From assembly GCF_004363075.1 (NCBI RefSeq), contig NZ_SNYN01000002.1:310001-374000 (forward strand): a DNA stretch of 64,000 nt. Reading direction: 5' to 3'. This DNA is from Actinorugispora endophytica (GTDB taxonomy: Bacteria > Actinomycetota > Actinomycetes > Streptosporangiales > Streptosporangiaceae). Below the pieces are notes generated by a model. That model saw nothing but the letters and a program-made list of their open reading frames with translations, had not been told where the DNA came from and did not search any database. Positions 40,253 to 49,744 of this stretch are shown piece by piece; position 1 is the stretch's first letter; every line of letters starts with the position of its first letter. Made by a program: the position numbers and the translations under genes.

Positions 40253-40790
40253 TCAGGCGGTTCGGAGGGAGCCCCGGGGGAAGGCGACTCCCGTCAGGTC
40301 CTCGGAGGCCTTCCACAGGCGGCGCGCCGCCCCGGCGTCCCGCGCCCTCGCCGGGCGGCCGACCGGTTTCGGCGCGCCGCGTCCCTCCAGGAAGCCGCTC
40401 GGGCCCGCGTAGCCGTCGCCCGGAACGCCCGCCACGGCCGCGTGCAGCGTCGGCAGGGCGCCGTCGTCGTCGCTCTGCGCGAAAAGGCCGACCACCGCCT
40501 TCTGCGCGAGGCGGCGCGCGCCTCGCCGGCCGTCGGACCTCAGCGGGTTCGTGGCCGCCCTGCCGGGGTGCGCGGCGGTCGAGACCACCGGTGAGCCGGC
40601 TCGGGAGAGGAGCCGCTGGAGTTCCGACGTGAACAGCAGGTCGGCGGGTTCGGCCCGCGCGTACGCGGCCAGCGCCCGGTACGGCCCGCGCTCCCGGTCG
40701 AGGTCCTCGACGTCGGTCGAGCCCGCCTTGCGGCCGTCGGACGGGACGGTGACGACCCGTTCCCGGACGCGCGGCAGGAGCCGGATCCAC
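40253..40790 (-). pseudogene. C-terminal remnant of a short-chain dehydrogenase (retinol dehydrogenase-like)
   Basis: The segment reads LLPRVRERVVTV...GPYRALAAYARAEPADLLFTSELQRLL...STAAHPGRAATN...FAQSDDDGALPTLHAA, which matches the last two-thirds of large atypical SDRs. The NAD-binding first ~110 residues (TGxxxGIG, NNAG) are missing and the catalytic YxxxK has become YARAE. An inactive relic. Its truncation point lies beside the long inverted repeat at 40804-40868. Confidence 0.75.
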
Positions 40791-40803
40791 ACAGCCGCCA
40801 CCT

Positions 40804-40868
40804 TCGACGACCTCGACGCCGGCGCCCCCGAGACGGGCGTCGCAGGGCGCCGGCGTCGAGGTCGTCGA
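40804..40868. repeat. 24-bp perfect inverted repeat, terminator-like
   Basis: Arms 40804-40827 and 40845-40868 (TCGACGACCTCGACGCCGG...) pair perfectly over a 17-nt loop. It sits 30 nt beyond the MarR stop on the minus strand and at the broken end of the SDR relic, so it can act as the marR terminator. Confidence 0.75.
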
Positions 40869-40897
40869 GAGACGGTCCAGGCGCCGTGCCGGCGCGC

Positions 40898-41380
40898 CTA
40901 CCGCGGGGGGGACGCGGCCGGAGTGCTGGCCGCTTCGAGGGCGACGACCTGTTCCAGAGCGCGCCGCAGTGTGGCGGCCTGGTCGCTGCCGAGAAGCCGA
41001 GACCATCGCTGCTCGACGCCGGCGAGGATCCGGGCCGCTGCGGCCCGGGCCGCCCTGCCCTGGTCGGTGAGCCGGATGATCTTCGCGCGGCGGTCGGTCT
41101 CGTCGGCGACCCGCTCGAGGTAGCCGTGCTCCTCCAGGTCGCCGACAAGTTCGCCGATCGCCTGCTTGGTGAGTCCGGAGCGCTCGGCGAGCGTGGTCAG
41201 CCGCGAGCCTTCGGCGTCGATGCATCGGAAGACCGAGCCGTGGACGTACCGGATCCCCTCGAACCCCTCGTCGGCCAGCTGCTGGTGAAGTCCCTCGATC
41301 GCGATGTCCCTGACCTGTGTGAGCAGGGTGGGGAGCGGCAGCTTCGGGTTGCCGCTCCCGCCTTCCGAACGCGTCGTCAT
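40898..41380 (-). CDS. MarR-family transcriptional regulator
   Basis: 160 residues. Winged-helix segment EGSRLTTLAERSGLTKQAIGELVGDLEEHGYLERVADETDRRAKIIRLTDQG is typical of MarR, with the DxRxK wing (DRRAKI). ATG at 41380 is chosen; the TTG at 41437 would overlap the -35/-10 region of the divergent operon. Divergent from an esterase/FAD oxidase pair, which it probably represses from a site in 41420-41470, where TTGACAGTAT and TTGACTGTAA repeat. Confidence 0.8.
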   Translation of the reverse strand: MTTRSEGGSGNPKLPLPTLLTQVRDIAIEGLHQQLADEGFEGIRYVHGSVFRCIDAEGSRLTTLAERSGLTKQAIGELVGDLEEHGYLERVADETDRRAKIIRLTDQGRAARAAAARILAGVEQRWSRLLGSDQAATLRRALEQVVALEAASTPAASPPR

Positions 41381-41420
41381 CGTCGTGCGGTCCTTCTCCC
41401 GGGCGAGTTCATCAGGTCGC

Positions 41421-41448
41421 TTGACAGTATCAGCCAAAATGGTAAGGT
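41421..41448 (+). promoter_or_regulatory. Sigma70-type promoter of esterase/FAD oxidase operon
   Basis: TTGACA (41421-41426), 16-nt spacer, TAAGGT (41443-41448). The -35 core recurs as TTGACTGTAA immediately downstream (41452-41461), and CCTTGACTGTAAGG there is an imperfect palindrome that could bind the divergent MarR protein. Confidence 0.6.
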
Positions 41449-41478
41449 TCCTTGACTGTAAGGAGGCCTGACTAAATT

Positions 41479-42339
41479 ATGGAAGACGAAACGCACGGCA
41501 TCACCGAACGGCGCGAGCGGTTCGCGGCGATGTTCACCCGGTCCCTGCCCGCGGATGTCACCTCGTCGGCGACGACACTCGGCGGGCGGCCGGCACTGCA
41601 ACTGAGGACCGCGACGCCCGGCACGGCGGGCGAGGATGTGCTGCTGTACCTCCACGGCGGCGGGTTCGTGGTCGGGTCGGCGCGAGTCACCGCCCACATC
41701 TCCGCCGCGCTGCTGCGGCACCTGGACGGCCGGGCGGTCTCGCTCGACTACCGGCTGGCGCCCGAGCACCCGTTCCCGGCCGCGCCCGATGACTGCCTGG
41801 CGGCCTACCGCGAGCTGCTGGACTCCGGTGTCGATCCGCAGCGGCTGGTGCTCGCGGGCGACTCGGCCGGCGCCGCTCTGGCTGTCGTCACCATGACGCG
41901 CGCCCGGGACGCGGGCCTGCCGATGCCTGCGGCGGCGGTCCTGTTCTCGCCGGCGGTCGACCTGACCCTCAGCGGCGCGAGCATGCGGTCCAAGAACGGG
42001 GTGGACCCGGTCTTCGCTCCGGCCGACCTCGCGTGGCTCTTCGATCGGTACCTCGCCGGGGGCGACGGTGCGGCGCCCGAGGCGAGCCCGGTCTTCGCCG
42101 ATCTCACCGGGCTGCCGCCCCTGCTGATCCAGGTCGGCTCGCGCGAGCTCCTGCTGGACGACGCCGTACGGCTGGCCGGACGTGCCGGGGCCGACGAGGT
42201 CGCGGTGACGTTGGAGGTGGTCCCGGGGCAACCGCACGTGTTCCAGCTCGACGACGAATCGGCCGAGGCGGCAGCGGCGCTGGAGCGTGCCGGCCGGTTC
42301 CTGGCCGCCCGCTCCGGCGGCGAGAAGGAGGAATCATGA
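41479..42339 (+). CDS. Alpha/beta hydrolase, HSL-type esterase
   Basis: 286 residues of the hormone-sensitive-lipase family: oxyanion motif HGGGFVVGS, nucleophile elbow GDSAGAAL, late GSRELLLDD (Asp) and GQPHVFQ (His). Hydrolyses small acyl esters; cytosolic. ATG at 41479 follows AAGGAGG by 13 nt, a long spacing. Its stop overlaps the next start (ATGA), so it is co-translated with the FAD oxidase. Substrate unknown. Confidence 0.87.
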   Translation: MEDETHGITERRERFAAMFTRSLPADVTSSATTLGGRPALQLRTATPGTAGEDVLLYLHGGGFVVGSARVTAHISAALLRHLDGRAVSLDYRLAPEHPFPAAPDDCLAAYRELLDSGVDPQRLVLAGDSAGAALAVVTMTRARDAGLPMPAAAVLFSPAVDLTLSGASMRSKNGVDPVFAPADLAWLFDRYLAGGDGAAPEASPVFADLTGLPPLLIQVGSRELLLDDAVRLAGRAGADEVAVTLEVVPGQPHVFQLDDESAEAAAALERAGRFLAARSGGEKEES

Positions 42340-43709
42340 ACCGGCTGGCCGACCGGGTGACAGGGCCGGTACTCGCGCCCCGCGACGAGGGGTACGACGA
42401 GGAGCGCGCCGGTTGGCAGACCGCCCGCCGGCACCGTCCCGACCTGGTGGTGGGCGCCGCCGGACCCGCCGACGTGCAGGCGGCGGTGGCGTACGCGAGC
42501 GGCCGCGGGCTCCCGGTGGCGGTGCAGGGCACCGGGCACGCCTCGGCCGCCGTCGCCGCCGAGGGCGGAGTGCTGATCACCACCGCGCGGATGAGCGCCG
42601 TCCGGGTGGACGCCGATGCCGGCACCGCGTGGGTGTCCGCGGGGACACGCTGGGATCAGGTGGTCCACAGGGCGGCGCAGGCCGGACTGGCGCCCCTGTC
42701 CGGCTCGGCCCCGCGCGTGGGCGCGGTCTCCTACACCCTCGGCGGTGGCCTGGCCCTGCTGTCCCGGACCTTCGGCTACTCCGCCGACCACGTGCGCGGC
42801 CTCGACGTCGTCACGGCGGACGGCCGCCTTCGGCACGTCACCCGGGACCGCGAGCCGGACCTGTTCTGGGCTCTGCGCGGCGGCCGGGACAACTTCGGCG
42901 TGGTGACCGGGATGGAGATCGATCTGATGCCGGTCACCACGCTGTACGGCGGAGCGCTGGTCTTTCCCGTTGAGAAGGCCGCCGAGGTCTTCGGCGCCTA
43001 CCTGCAATGGGCCGCCACGGTGCCGGAGGCGATGAACTCCTCGGTCGCGCTGATCTCCCTGCCGGACGTTCCGGCGATCCCCGAGCCGGTGCGCGGCCGT
43101 CACACCGTCCATATCCGCGTCGCCTGCGCGGCCGGCGGCCCCGGAACCGGCGAGCGCCTGGTGGCGCCGCTGCGGGCCATCGGCCCGATGAGCGACACCC
43201 TCGGCGAGCTGGCCTACGCCGAAGCCGGGTCGATCTACAACGACCCCGTCGCACCGGGCGCGGTCGAGTCGGGCACGGCCATGCTCGGCGAGATCGACGC
43301 CGCCGCCGTGCAAGCCGTCCTCGACCTGGCGGGTCCCCACGCGCCGGTGCCGCACGTCGTCGAACTGCGCCACCTCGGCGGCAGGCTCGCCCACCCGCCC
43401 GCCGTGGGCAACGCCGTCGGCAACCGCGACGCGCGATACCTGTTCAACGTGGTGTCCCGGCTGGAACGCGCCGACATCGCCCGGATCCGGCCGGCGCACG
43501 CGCGCATGTTCGAGGCGATCACGCCATGGAGCACCGGCGGCCGGTTCCTCAACTTCATGAACGGCGAGAACGCCGCCACACAGGTGCGCTCCGCCTACGA
43601 CGCCGCGGACTACCGGAGGCTGACCGACCTCAAAGCCGTCTACGACCCGGAGAACACCTTCCGCCTCAACCACAACATCCCGCCCGGCCGGGGGCTGATC
43701 CGGGGCTGA
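42336..43709 (+). CDS. FAD-binding oxidoreductase of the berberine-bridge (PCMH) type
   Basis: 457 residues. FAD-binding PCMH domain (~35-205) contains VQGTGHASA, whose His can hold FAD covalently; the position that carries the second covalent link (Cys) in bicovalent members is in GSAPRVGAVSYTLGGG, where no Cys is present, so single attachment is expected. C-terminal BBE segment reads YYDPENTFRLN-like (VYDPENTFRLNHNIPP). Oxidises an alcohol, amine or phenolic substrate with O2. Coupled to the esterase and probably under the MarR protein; the two may detoxify the same compound. Confidence 0.87.
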   Translation: MNRLADRVTGPVLAPRDEGYDEERAGWQTARRHRPDLVVGAAGPADVQAAVAYASGRGLPVAVQGTGHASAAVAAEGGVLITTARMSAVRVDADAGTAWVSAGTRWDQVVHRAAQAGLAPLSGSAPRVGAVSYTLGGGLALLSRTFGYSADHVRGLDVVTADGRLRHVTRDREPDLFWALRGGRDNFGVVTGMEIDLMPVTTLYGGALVFPVEKAAEVFGAYLQWAATVPEAMNSSVALISLPDVPAIPEPVRGRHTVHIRVACAAGGPGTGERLVAPLRAIGPMSDTLGELAYAEAGSIYNDPVAPGAVESGTAMLGEIDAAAVQAVLDLAGPHAPVPHVVELRHLGGRLAHPPAVGNAVGNRDARYLFNVVSRLERADIARIRPAHARMFEAITPWSTGGRFLNFMNGENAATQVRSAYDAADYRRLTDLKAVYDPENTFRLNHNIPPGRGLIRG

Positions 43710-43819
43710 GGGGATCGGGGGGGAGGGCAGGGCGAGGCCGAGAAGGGCGTCCGGCTGCGGCGGACGGTCGGCGGGGGGTTCCGGACACTCCCCTCCACTC
43801 TCAACGTATAGCGCACCCG

Positions 43820-43839
43820 GGGGCTTGCGGCAAGACCCC
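43820..43839 (+). promoter_or_regulatory. Rifamycin-associated element (RAE) and promoter of rox
   Basis: GGGGCTTGCGGCAAGACCCC matches the published RAE inverted repeat found ahead of rifamycin-inactivating genes in actinomycetes. Just upstream is a conserved block with CACTCCCCTCCACTC and the -10-like GTATAGCG (43806-43813). The same block and element precede helR at 57167-57215 on the other strand. Confidence 0.88.
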
Positions 43840-43871
43840 GGTCGTGCCGCAGAATCGCTGTCCGAGGTTAG

Positions 43872-45407
<1,536 letters not shown>

Positions 45408-45556
45408 GGGAGTTTCCGTCGCGGGGGTGGTTCGGGCTTTGTCGGATCAGGGTCCGCTCGGGGGCCGTCACGGCGGGTGGGGCCGGGGGCCCGCGCGTGC
45501 CCGCCGGACGTCCGTGACGCGGCGGTTCGAGGGCCGGTTCCGCTCTCGCTCGGAAT

Positions 45557-45610
45557 GATCGTGGGCTTTCCGCCCTTCCTGGCCCCGGAACGGGCGGAAA
45601 GCTCACGACC
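45557..45610. repeat. Palindromic intergenic repeat, copy B
   Basis: Arms 45557-45575 (GATCGTGGGCTTTCCGCCC) and 45592-45610 pair with two mismatches, as in copy A. The left flank from the rox stop and the right flank CGGACACTATGGGCGCGG (45634) also match copies A and C. Confidence 0.75.
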
Positions 45611-45647
45611 GCCAACGAAACCCCCATGCAACGGACACTATGGGCGC

Positions 45648-45672
45648 GGTCCCGGCCCTTCGGGCCGGGACC
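45648..45672 (+). terminator. 11-bp perfect hairpin with TTC loop
   Basis: GGTCCCGGCCC (45648-45658) and GGGCCGGGACC (45662-45672) form a tight stem downstream of rox and ahead of the ABC-F promoter. Confidence 0.7.
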
Positions 45673-45776
45673 TGCCTCCGGCGTGCTCCGGTGCCGGACC
45701 CCGGCCGGTTCGAGGCCCCGCGAAGTACACCCCACGGCTGTCGCGTTCCGGGATTCCCGTGAACGGGGGATCGGGG

Positions 45777-46034
45777 TAGGATGCCAGAGTCCTGTCGTCT
45801 CCGATAGAGGTGGACGTTGCGCATCTGAGGTCCGCGATCACCGCGCGGTACACCCGTCACGCCGTAGCCGGCTCTTCTGCCGCCCGTGACCCCGCGCGGA
45901 TGCGACCTCGGTGCACGAGCCGTCTCTGTCTTGCTCTTCGGACGGCCGCACTTCTCCCTTCCCACGGTCTGGTCGCCGCGTGGTGCTCGCATACGAAGCC
46001 CCTTCCGACCACGTCTGTGACTGCGAGAACCGCC
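45777..46034 (+). promoter_or_regulatory. Promoter and ~250-nt leader of the ABC-F gene
   Basis: -10 TAGGAT at 45777-45782 with a weak -35 TTCCCG 17 nt upstream. The leader then runs ~245 nt to the ABC-F ATG without a strong ribosome site for a long protein. A three-codon ORF (TTG CGC ATC TGA, from 45819) follows GAGGTGGACG. The GCCGTC/GACGGC pair near 45921-45949 could form a hairpin. ARE-type ABC-F genes are often controlled by drug-sensing leader attenuation; here this is inference. The frame is open through the leader but its codon use is unlike coding DNA. Confidence 0.45.
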
Positions 46035-47696
46035 ATGTCCGAATCCACAGTGCCCAGCGCCGCCGTGACCTGCTCCGACCTGTCCTTCCGGTGGCCGGAC
46101 GGCACGACCGTCTTCGACGGGCTCTCCCTCGGCGTCGGCCGGGGCCGCACCGGCCTCGTCGGCGCCAACGGCTCGGGGAAGTCCACCCTCCTGCGGCTCC
46201 TGGCCGGTCGGCTGCGGCCCTCCCACGGGTCGGTGGCGGTCGACGGCAGCCTCGCCTATCTTCCGCAGAACATCACCCTCGACACGACACTGCGCGTCGA
46301 CCAGGCCCTGGGGATCGCCGAGCGCCGCGCCGCGCTGCGCGCCATCGAGGCCGGGGACGTGGGGGAGGAGCACTTCGAGACGGTCGGCGACGACTGGGAC
46401 GTCGAGGAGCGGGCCCTGGCGACACTGGGCTCGCTCGGACTCGACGGCGTCGGGCTGGACCGCACCGTCGGGCAGATGTCCGGCGGTGAGACCGTCCTGC
46501 TGCGCCTGGCCGCGCTGCTGCTGGAGCGCCCCGATGTCCTGCTGCTCGACGAGCCGACCAACAACCTCGACCTGTTCGCGCGCCGCAGGCTCTACGAGGC
46601 GGTCGACTCCTGGCGCTCCGGTGTGCTGGTCGTGGTCAGCCACGACCGCGACCTGCTGGAGCGGGTGGACCGCGTCGCCGACCTGCGCTCCGGGGTGGTG
46701 CGCTGGTACGGGGGCGGCTGGTCCGCCTACCAGGAGGCGCTGGCCGCCCAGCAGGAGGCGGCCGAGCGGACGCTGCGGGCCGCCGACGCGGACGTGCGCC
46801 GGCAGAAGCGGGAGCTGGAGGAGACCCGGATCAAACTGGCCCGCCGCCAGCGGAACGGCAGGAAGCTGGACGCCCAGGGGGGAATCCCGAAGATCCTCGC
46901 CGGAAGGCGCAAGCGGTCCGCGCAGGAGTCGGCGGGCAAGCTCCGCGGCGTGCACGAGGAGCGGCTCGACGACGCGCGCGAGCGGCGTGAGGAGGCCGCG
47001 GAGGCGATCCGCGACGACGCCGAGATCCGCGTGAGCCTTCCCCACACCGAGGTGCCCGCGGGCCGCACCGTCCTGAGCCTGGACGGGGTGGGCCTCCGGT
47101 TCGGCGGGCTGCGCGAGGGCGGCCTCCAGGTGCGCGGCCCCGAACGCGTCGCGCTGGTCGGGCGCAACGGGGCCGGCAAGACCACGCTGCTGCGTACCAT
47201 CACCGGGGAGATCGCGCCGCTGACCGGTGAGGCCAGGGTGTTCGTGCCGCTGCGGTTCCTGCCGCAGCGGCTGGACGTGCTGGACGAGGAGCTGAGCGTC
47301 GCGGAGAACGTGTCCCGCCTGGCCCCGGGGGTCACCGACAACCACATCCGCGCCCAGCTCGCGCGGTTCCTGTTCAAGGGGGCGCGTGCCGAGCAGTCGG
47401 CGGGCACCCTCTCGGGCGGGGAGCGCTTCCGGGCCGCCCTCGCGGCGACGATGCTCGCCGCGCCGGCTCCGCAGCTGCTGGTTCTGGACGAGCCGACCAA
47501 CAACCTCGACGCCGCCAGCGTGCGGCAGCTGGCGAGCGCGCTCGACTCCTACCGGGGCGCGCTCCTGATCGCCGGCCACGACCTGGCCTTCCTGGAGTCG
47601 GTCGGCGTCACCCGTTGGCTGTTCCTGGGGGAGGAGCTTCGGGAGACGACGGCCGAGGAGGTCCGAGACCTGCTGGACGGGTCGGAGGCCGGTTGA
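46035..47696 (+). CDS. ABC-F family ATPase, probable antibiotic-resistance ribosome protection type
   Basis: 553 residues with two ABC domains and no membrane segment. Walker A motifs GANGSGKST (~residue 44) and GRNGAGKTT (~378), signatures MSGGE and LSGGE, Walker B LLLDEPTNNLD in both halves. The interdomain linker (~235-340) is charged, long and coiled-coil (QQEAAERTLRAADADVRRQKRELEETR), as in the ARE subgroup that dislodges ribosome-targeting drugs. ATG at 46035 is chosen because the ABC domain starts within 10 residues. Lies next to rox but behind its own terminator and promoter. Drug spectrum cannot be predicted. Confidence 0.87.
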   Translation: MSESTVPSAAVTCSDLSFRWPDGTTVFDGLSLGVGRGRTGLVGANGSGKSTLLRLLAGRLRPSHGSVAVDGSLAYLPQNITLDTTLRVDQALGIAERRAALRAIEAGDVGEEHFETVGDDWDVEERALATLGSLGLDGVGLDRTVGQMSGGETVLLRLAALLLERPDVLLLDEPTNNLDLFARRRLYEAVDSWRSGVLVVVSHDRDLLERVDRVADLRSGVVRWYGGGWSAYQEALAAQQEAAERTLRAADADVRRQKRELEETRIKLARRQRNGRKLDAQGGIPKILAGRRKRSAQESAGKLRGVHEERLDDARERREEAAEAIRDDAEIRVSLPHTEVPAGRTVLSLDGVGLRFGGLREGGLQVRGPERVALVGRNGAGKTTLLRTITGEIAPLTGEARVFVPLRFLPQRLDVLDEELSVAENVSRLAPGVTDNHIRAQLARFLFKGARAEQSAGTLSGGERFRAALAATMLAAPAPQLLVLDEPTNNLDAASVRQLASALDSYRGALLIAGHDLAFLESVGVTRWLFLGEELRETTAEEVRDLLDGSEAG

Positions 47697-47757
47697 CGGT
47701 CCGAGGTCTTCGCTACCGTGTACACCCGCGTTGGAACACCGATGGATTGGGGAACCC

Positions 47758-48126
47758 GTGACGATGGCTTACGCGATCGGTGAGGTCGTGGCCGAGCGGC
47801 GGATCGATGCCGTCGCCGAGGACGGCGGGCGCGCACCGGTGGTCGTGCGGATCGGCAAGCCGGTGCCGGACACCCTCCCGGGAGGGGACTGGTGCTGCCC
47901 CCACCAGATTCTGGGCCTGGGAGACGAGGCCGTGGAGGCGTCCTTCGGCGTCGACTCCCTGCAGGCTTTCCTGCTGTGCGTGTACAGCCTGCGGCTGAAG
48001 CTGGGGGAGCGGGCGGAGGCGGCGTCGGTCCGGCTGGACTGGCTGGGCCAGGCGGGCCTGGGGCTGGACGTCGACCCGGAGCTGTACGGGTCGGCGCCGC
48101 CCGGCGGTGGTCGGGCGGCGCGCTGA
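47758..48126 (+). CDS. Small DUF6968-like protein
   Basis: 122 residues, soluble. Conserved-looking core is VVVRIGKPVPD...GGDWCCPHQILGLGDE...GVDSLQAFLLCVYSLRLKL, which I associate with the DUF6968 family by pattern only. GTG at 47758 is chosen (GATTGGGG upstream); TTG 47731 and ATG 47764 are alternatives. A TTGACG (47693-47698)/TACCGT (47714-47719) pair just upstream, spacer 15, could be its promoter. Function unknown; such proteins recur as small actinobacterial accessory genes. Confidence 0.6.
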   Translation: MTMAYAIGEVVAERRIDAVAEDGGRAPVVVRIGKPVPDTLPGGDWCCPHQILGLGDEAVEASFGVDSLQAFLLCVYSLRLKLGERAEAASVRLDWLGQAGLGLDVDPELYGSAPPGGGRAAR

Positions 48127-48130
48127 CGGC

Positions 48131-48166
48131 GTCGGGGGCCGGGACTTTGCCGCCCCGGCCCCCGAC
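48131..48166 (+). terminator. 13-bp perfect hairpin
   Basis: GTCGGGGGCCGGG (48131-48143) pairs with CCCGGCCCCCGAC (48154-48166), 5 nt after the DUF6968-like stop. Confidence 0.7.
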
Positions 48167-48227
48167 CCGGTCCGCACTCGTCTCCGGTGGGCAGTATGAA
48201 ATCTACAACGTAAAGGTGCTGGTTTTG

Positions 48228-48278
48228 TAACCAAACCCAAAAACAAAGAAAACAAACACAAAGGTCTCCTACGGAGCC
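48228..48278 (-). terminator. Intrinsic terminator with T-rich tail, in an AT-rich island
   Basis: Reading on the minus strand downstream of the CGNR gene, GGCTCC-GTA-GGAGACC (48278-48263) is followed by a run of about 30 nt that is almost all T with a few G. T-tailed terminators are rare in this high-GC DNA. The interval 48190-48290 is strikingly A-rich on the plus strand. Confidence 0.55.
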
Positions 48279-48316
48279 CCTCCAAAAGGCTCGAACCAGC
48301 CGGAAACTGTGGGCGG

Positions 48317-48919
48317 TCACTCTTCCACGGAGCGTCGCGCGCGCAGGGACCGCACTTTGTGGCGGTTGCCGCAGTGCTCCATGGAGCACCAGCGGCGGTT
48401 GCCCGGACGCGAGGTGTCGACGTAGACGAGGTAGCAGTCGTCGGCGGAACAGGTTCGGACGCGGTGCGCGAACGGGCCGGTCAGCAGGTCCACGGCGTCG
48501 CGTGCGACGGTGGCGATGAGCTGGGTCCCGCTGGCGGTTCCGGCCCAGCGCCGTTCGCCGTCGGGGCCGATGGCGGGCGTCAGCGGGGGGTGGGCGGCGG
48601 CCTCGTTGACGGCGTCCAGGTCGGCGGGGGCGGGTGGTTCTCCGCGTGTGCGGGCGACGGCCGTCCGAAGCAGCGCGTCGCGCACGCGTCGGGCGGCCCG
48701 CAGTTCGGCCTCGGAGATCTCCAGTTCGGGGGTGGGGGTCAGCCGCGACCGGTCCGCCCAGGCGGCGAGGTCCGCGGGGGTGTGCAGCACCTCGTACCGG
48801 CTGAACGCGCCGGGACCGCCGGTGGGCAGCAGTTCGAGGCAGAGCGCGCCGGGGTCGAACCGGTAGGTGGCGCCTGTGTGGGAGCGCAGCAGCAGCCCGG
48901 GGGTTGCGGGTGAGTCCAT
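48317..48919 (-). CDS. CGNR zinc-finger (ABATE domain) putative stress-induced transcriptional regulator
   Basis: 200 residues. The C-terminal CGNR zinc finger has CSADDCYLVYVDTSRPGNRRWCSMEHCGNRHKV, with Cys-x4-Cys and Cys-x3-Cys ligands, and a basic tail for DNA binding; the N-terminal ABATE domain (~1-140) likely senses a ligand. ATG at 48919 lies inside a 29-bp palindrome shared with the divergent VOC gene, and the -10 TATACT stands 6 nt before it, so the mRNA is predicted leaderless. It probably represses itself and the VOC gene by binding the palindrome. Confidence 0.85.
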   Translation of the reverse strand: MDSPATPGLLLRSHTGATYRFDPGALCLELLPTGGPGAFSRYEVLHTPADLAAWADRSRLTPTPELEISEAELRAARRVRDALLRTAVARTRGEPPAPADLDAVNEAAAHPPLTPAIGPDGERRWAGTASGTQLIATVARDAVDLLTGPFAHRVRTCSADDCYLVYVDTSRPGNRRWCSMEHCGNRHKVRSLRARRSVEE

Positions 48920-48944
48920 GTAACCAGTATAAAGGGTTACATGG
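48916..48944. promoter_or_regulatory. Palindromic divergent leaderless promoter/operator
   Basis: Perfect 10-bp arms CCATGTAACC (48916-48925) and GGTTACATGG (48935-48944) around AGTATAAAG. Both start codons are inside the arms. The spacer holds a -10 for each strand: TATAAA (48928-48933) seven nt before the plus ATG and TATACT (48931-48926) six nt before the minus ATG. Confidence 0.85.
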
Positions 48945-49393
48945 CACTGCACTGGAAACTGATCATCGACACGAGGGACGCGCCCGCTCTCGCGGACTTC
49001 TGGGCCGCCGCGCTGGAGTACGAGGTGGAGGACCCGAGCCCGCTCATCGCCCGCCTGCTGGGCGCGGGCCACATCGGCGAGGACGCCGTCGCCGAGCACC
49101 GGGGTCGCCGGATCTTCCGGGGCTACGCGGGGATCCGGCACCCCGAGGACCCGTTCGACGAGGTCAGCGGTGTCGGCCACGGCCGTCGGCTGCTCTTCCA
49201 GGACGTTCCCGAGGACAAGACCGTCAAGAACCGGCTGCACATCGACGTACACGGCGCCCCCGGCGGACTGGAGGAGCTGGTGGCCCGCCTGGAGGCCCTG
49301 GGAGCCACCCGCCTCCGCGAGGTCGACAGGGGGCCTGCCGGCCACTGGTGGGTCATGCGGGACCCGGAGGGCAACGAGTTCTGCGCGGTGTAG
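48941..49393 (+). CDS. VOC-superfamily (glyoxalase-like) protein
   Basis: 150 residues with two beta-alpha-beta-beta-beta halves: WKLIIDTRDAPALADFWAAALEYEVE at the N-terminus and LHIDVHGAPGGLEELVARLEALGATRL...HWWVMRDPEGNEFCAV at the C-terminus, the usual VOC pattern with possible metal ligands His and Glu. Members include glyoxalases, dioxygenases and drug-binding resistance proteins; the role here is not known. Leaderless and divergent from the CGNR regulator. Confidence 0.82.
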   Translation: MALHWKLIIDTRDAPALADFWAAALEYEVEDPSPLIARLLGAGHIGEDAVAEHRGRRIFRGYAGIRHPEDPFDEVSGVGHGRRLLFQDVPEDKTVKNRLHIDVHGAPGGLEELVARLEALGATRLREVDRGPAGHWWVMRDPEGNEFCAV

Positions 49394-49654
49394 GCCGTTG
49401 ACGGGAGGGCCGCCCGGCATCCGGTGGTTCGATGTCAGGAATCACCCGTGCGGGGGAGGACGCTCTCCGCACGGGGGAATCGGCGTGCAAGGTCGCTCCC
49501 CGCGCCTCGCGGTCGTATGGATTTCACGCGCGTCCCGGTCGACGAGGATTCTGGTCCCTGGCCGTGGTAGGGCCCGTACCAGGCGTTCAGGCAGATGGCA
49601 GCGCTATGGAGTCTCCGGCGCGGGGGTGATTCGGGCACCGGTGGTTCCGTTGAC

Positions 49655-49708
49655 GGTCTTGGGCTTTCCGCCCTTCCCGGTCCCGAAACGGGCGGAAAGC
49701 CCACGATC
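49655..49708. repeat. Palindromic intergenic repeat, copy C1 (inverted flanks)
   Basis: Arms 49655-49673 (GGTCTTGGGCTTTCCGCCC) and 49690-49708 pair with two mismatches. Its left flank (GGAGTCTCCGGCGCGGGGGTG from ~49611, about 20 nt) is the reverse complement of the right flank of copy A, so this copy is in the opposite orientation. Confidence 0.75.
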
Positions 49709-49744
49709 ATTCCGGGTGGGGGCGAAATCGGCCCTCTAATGTCC

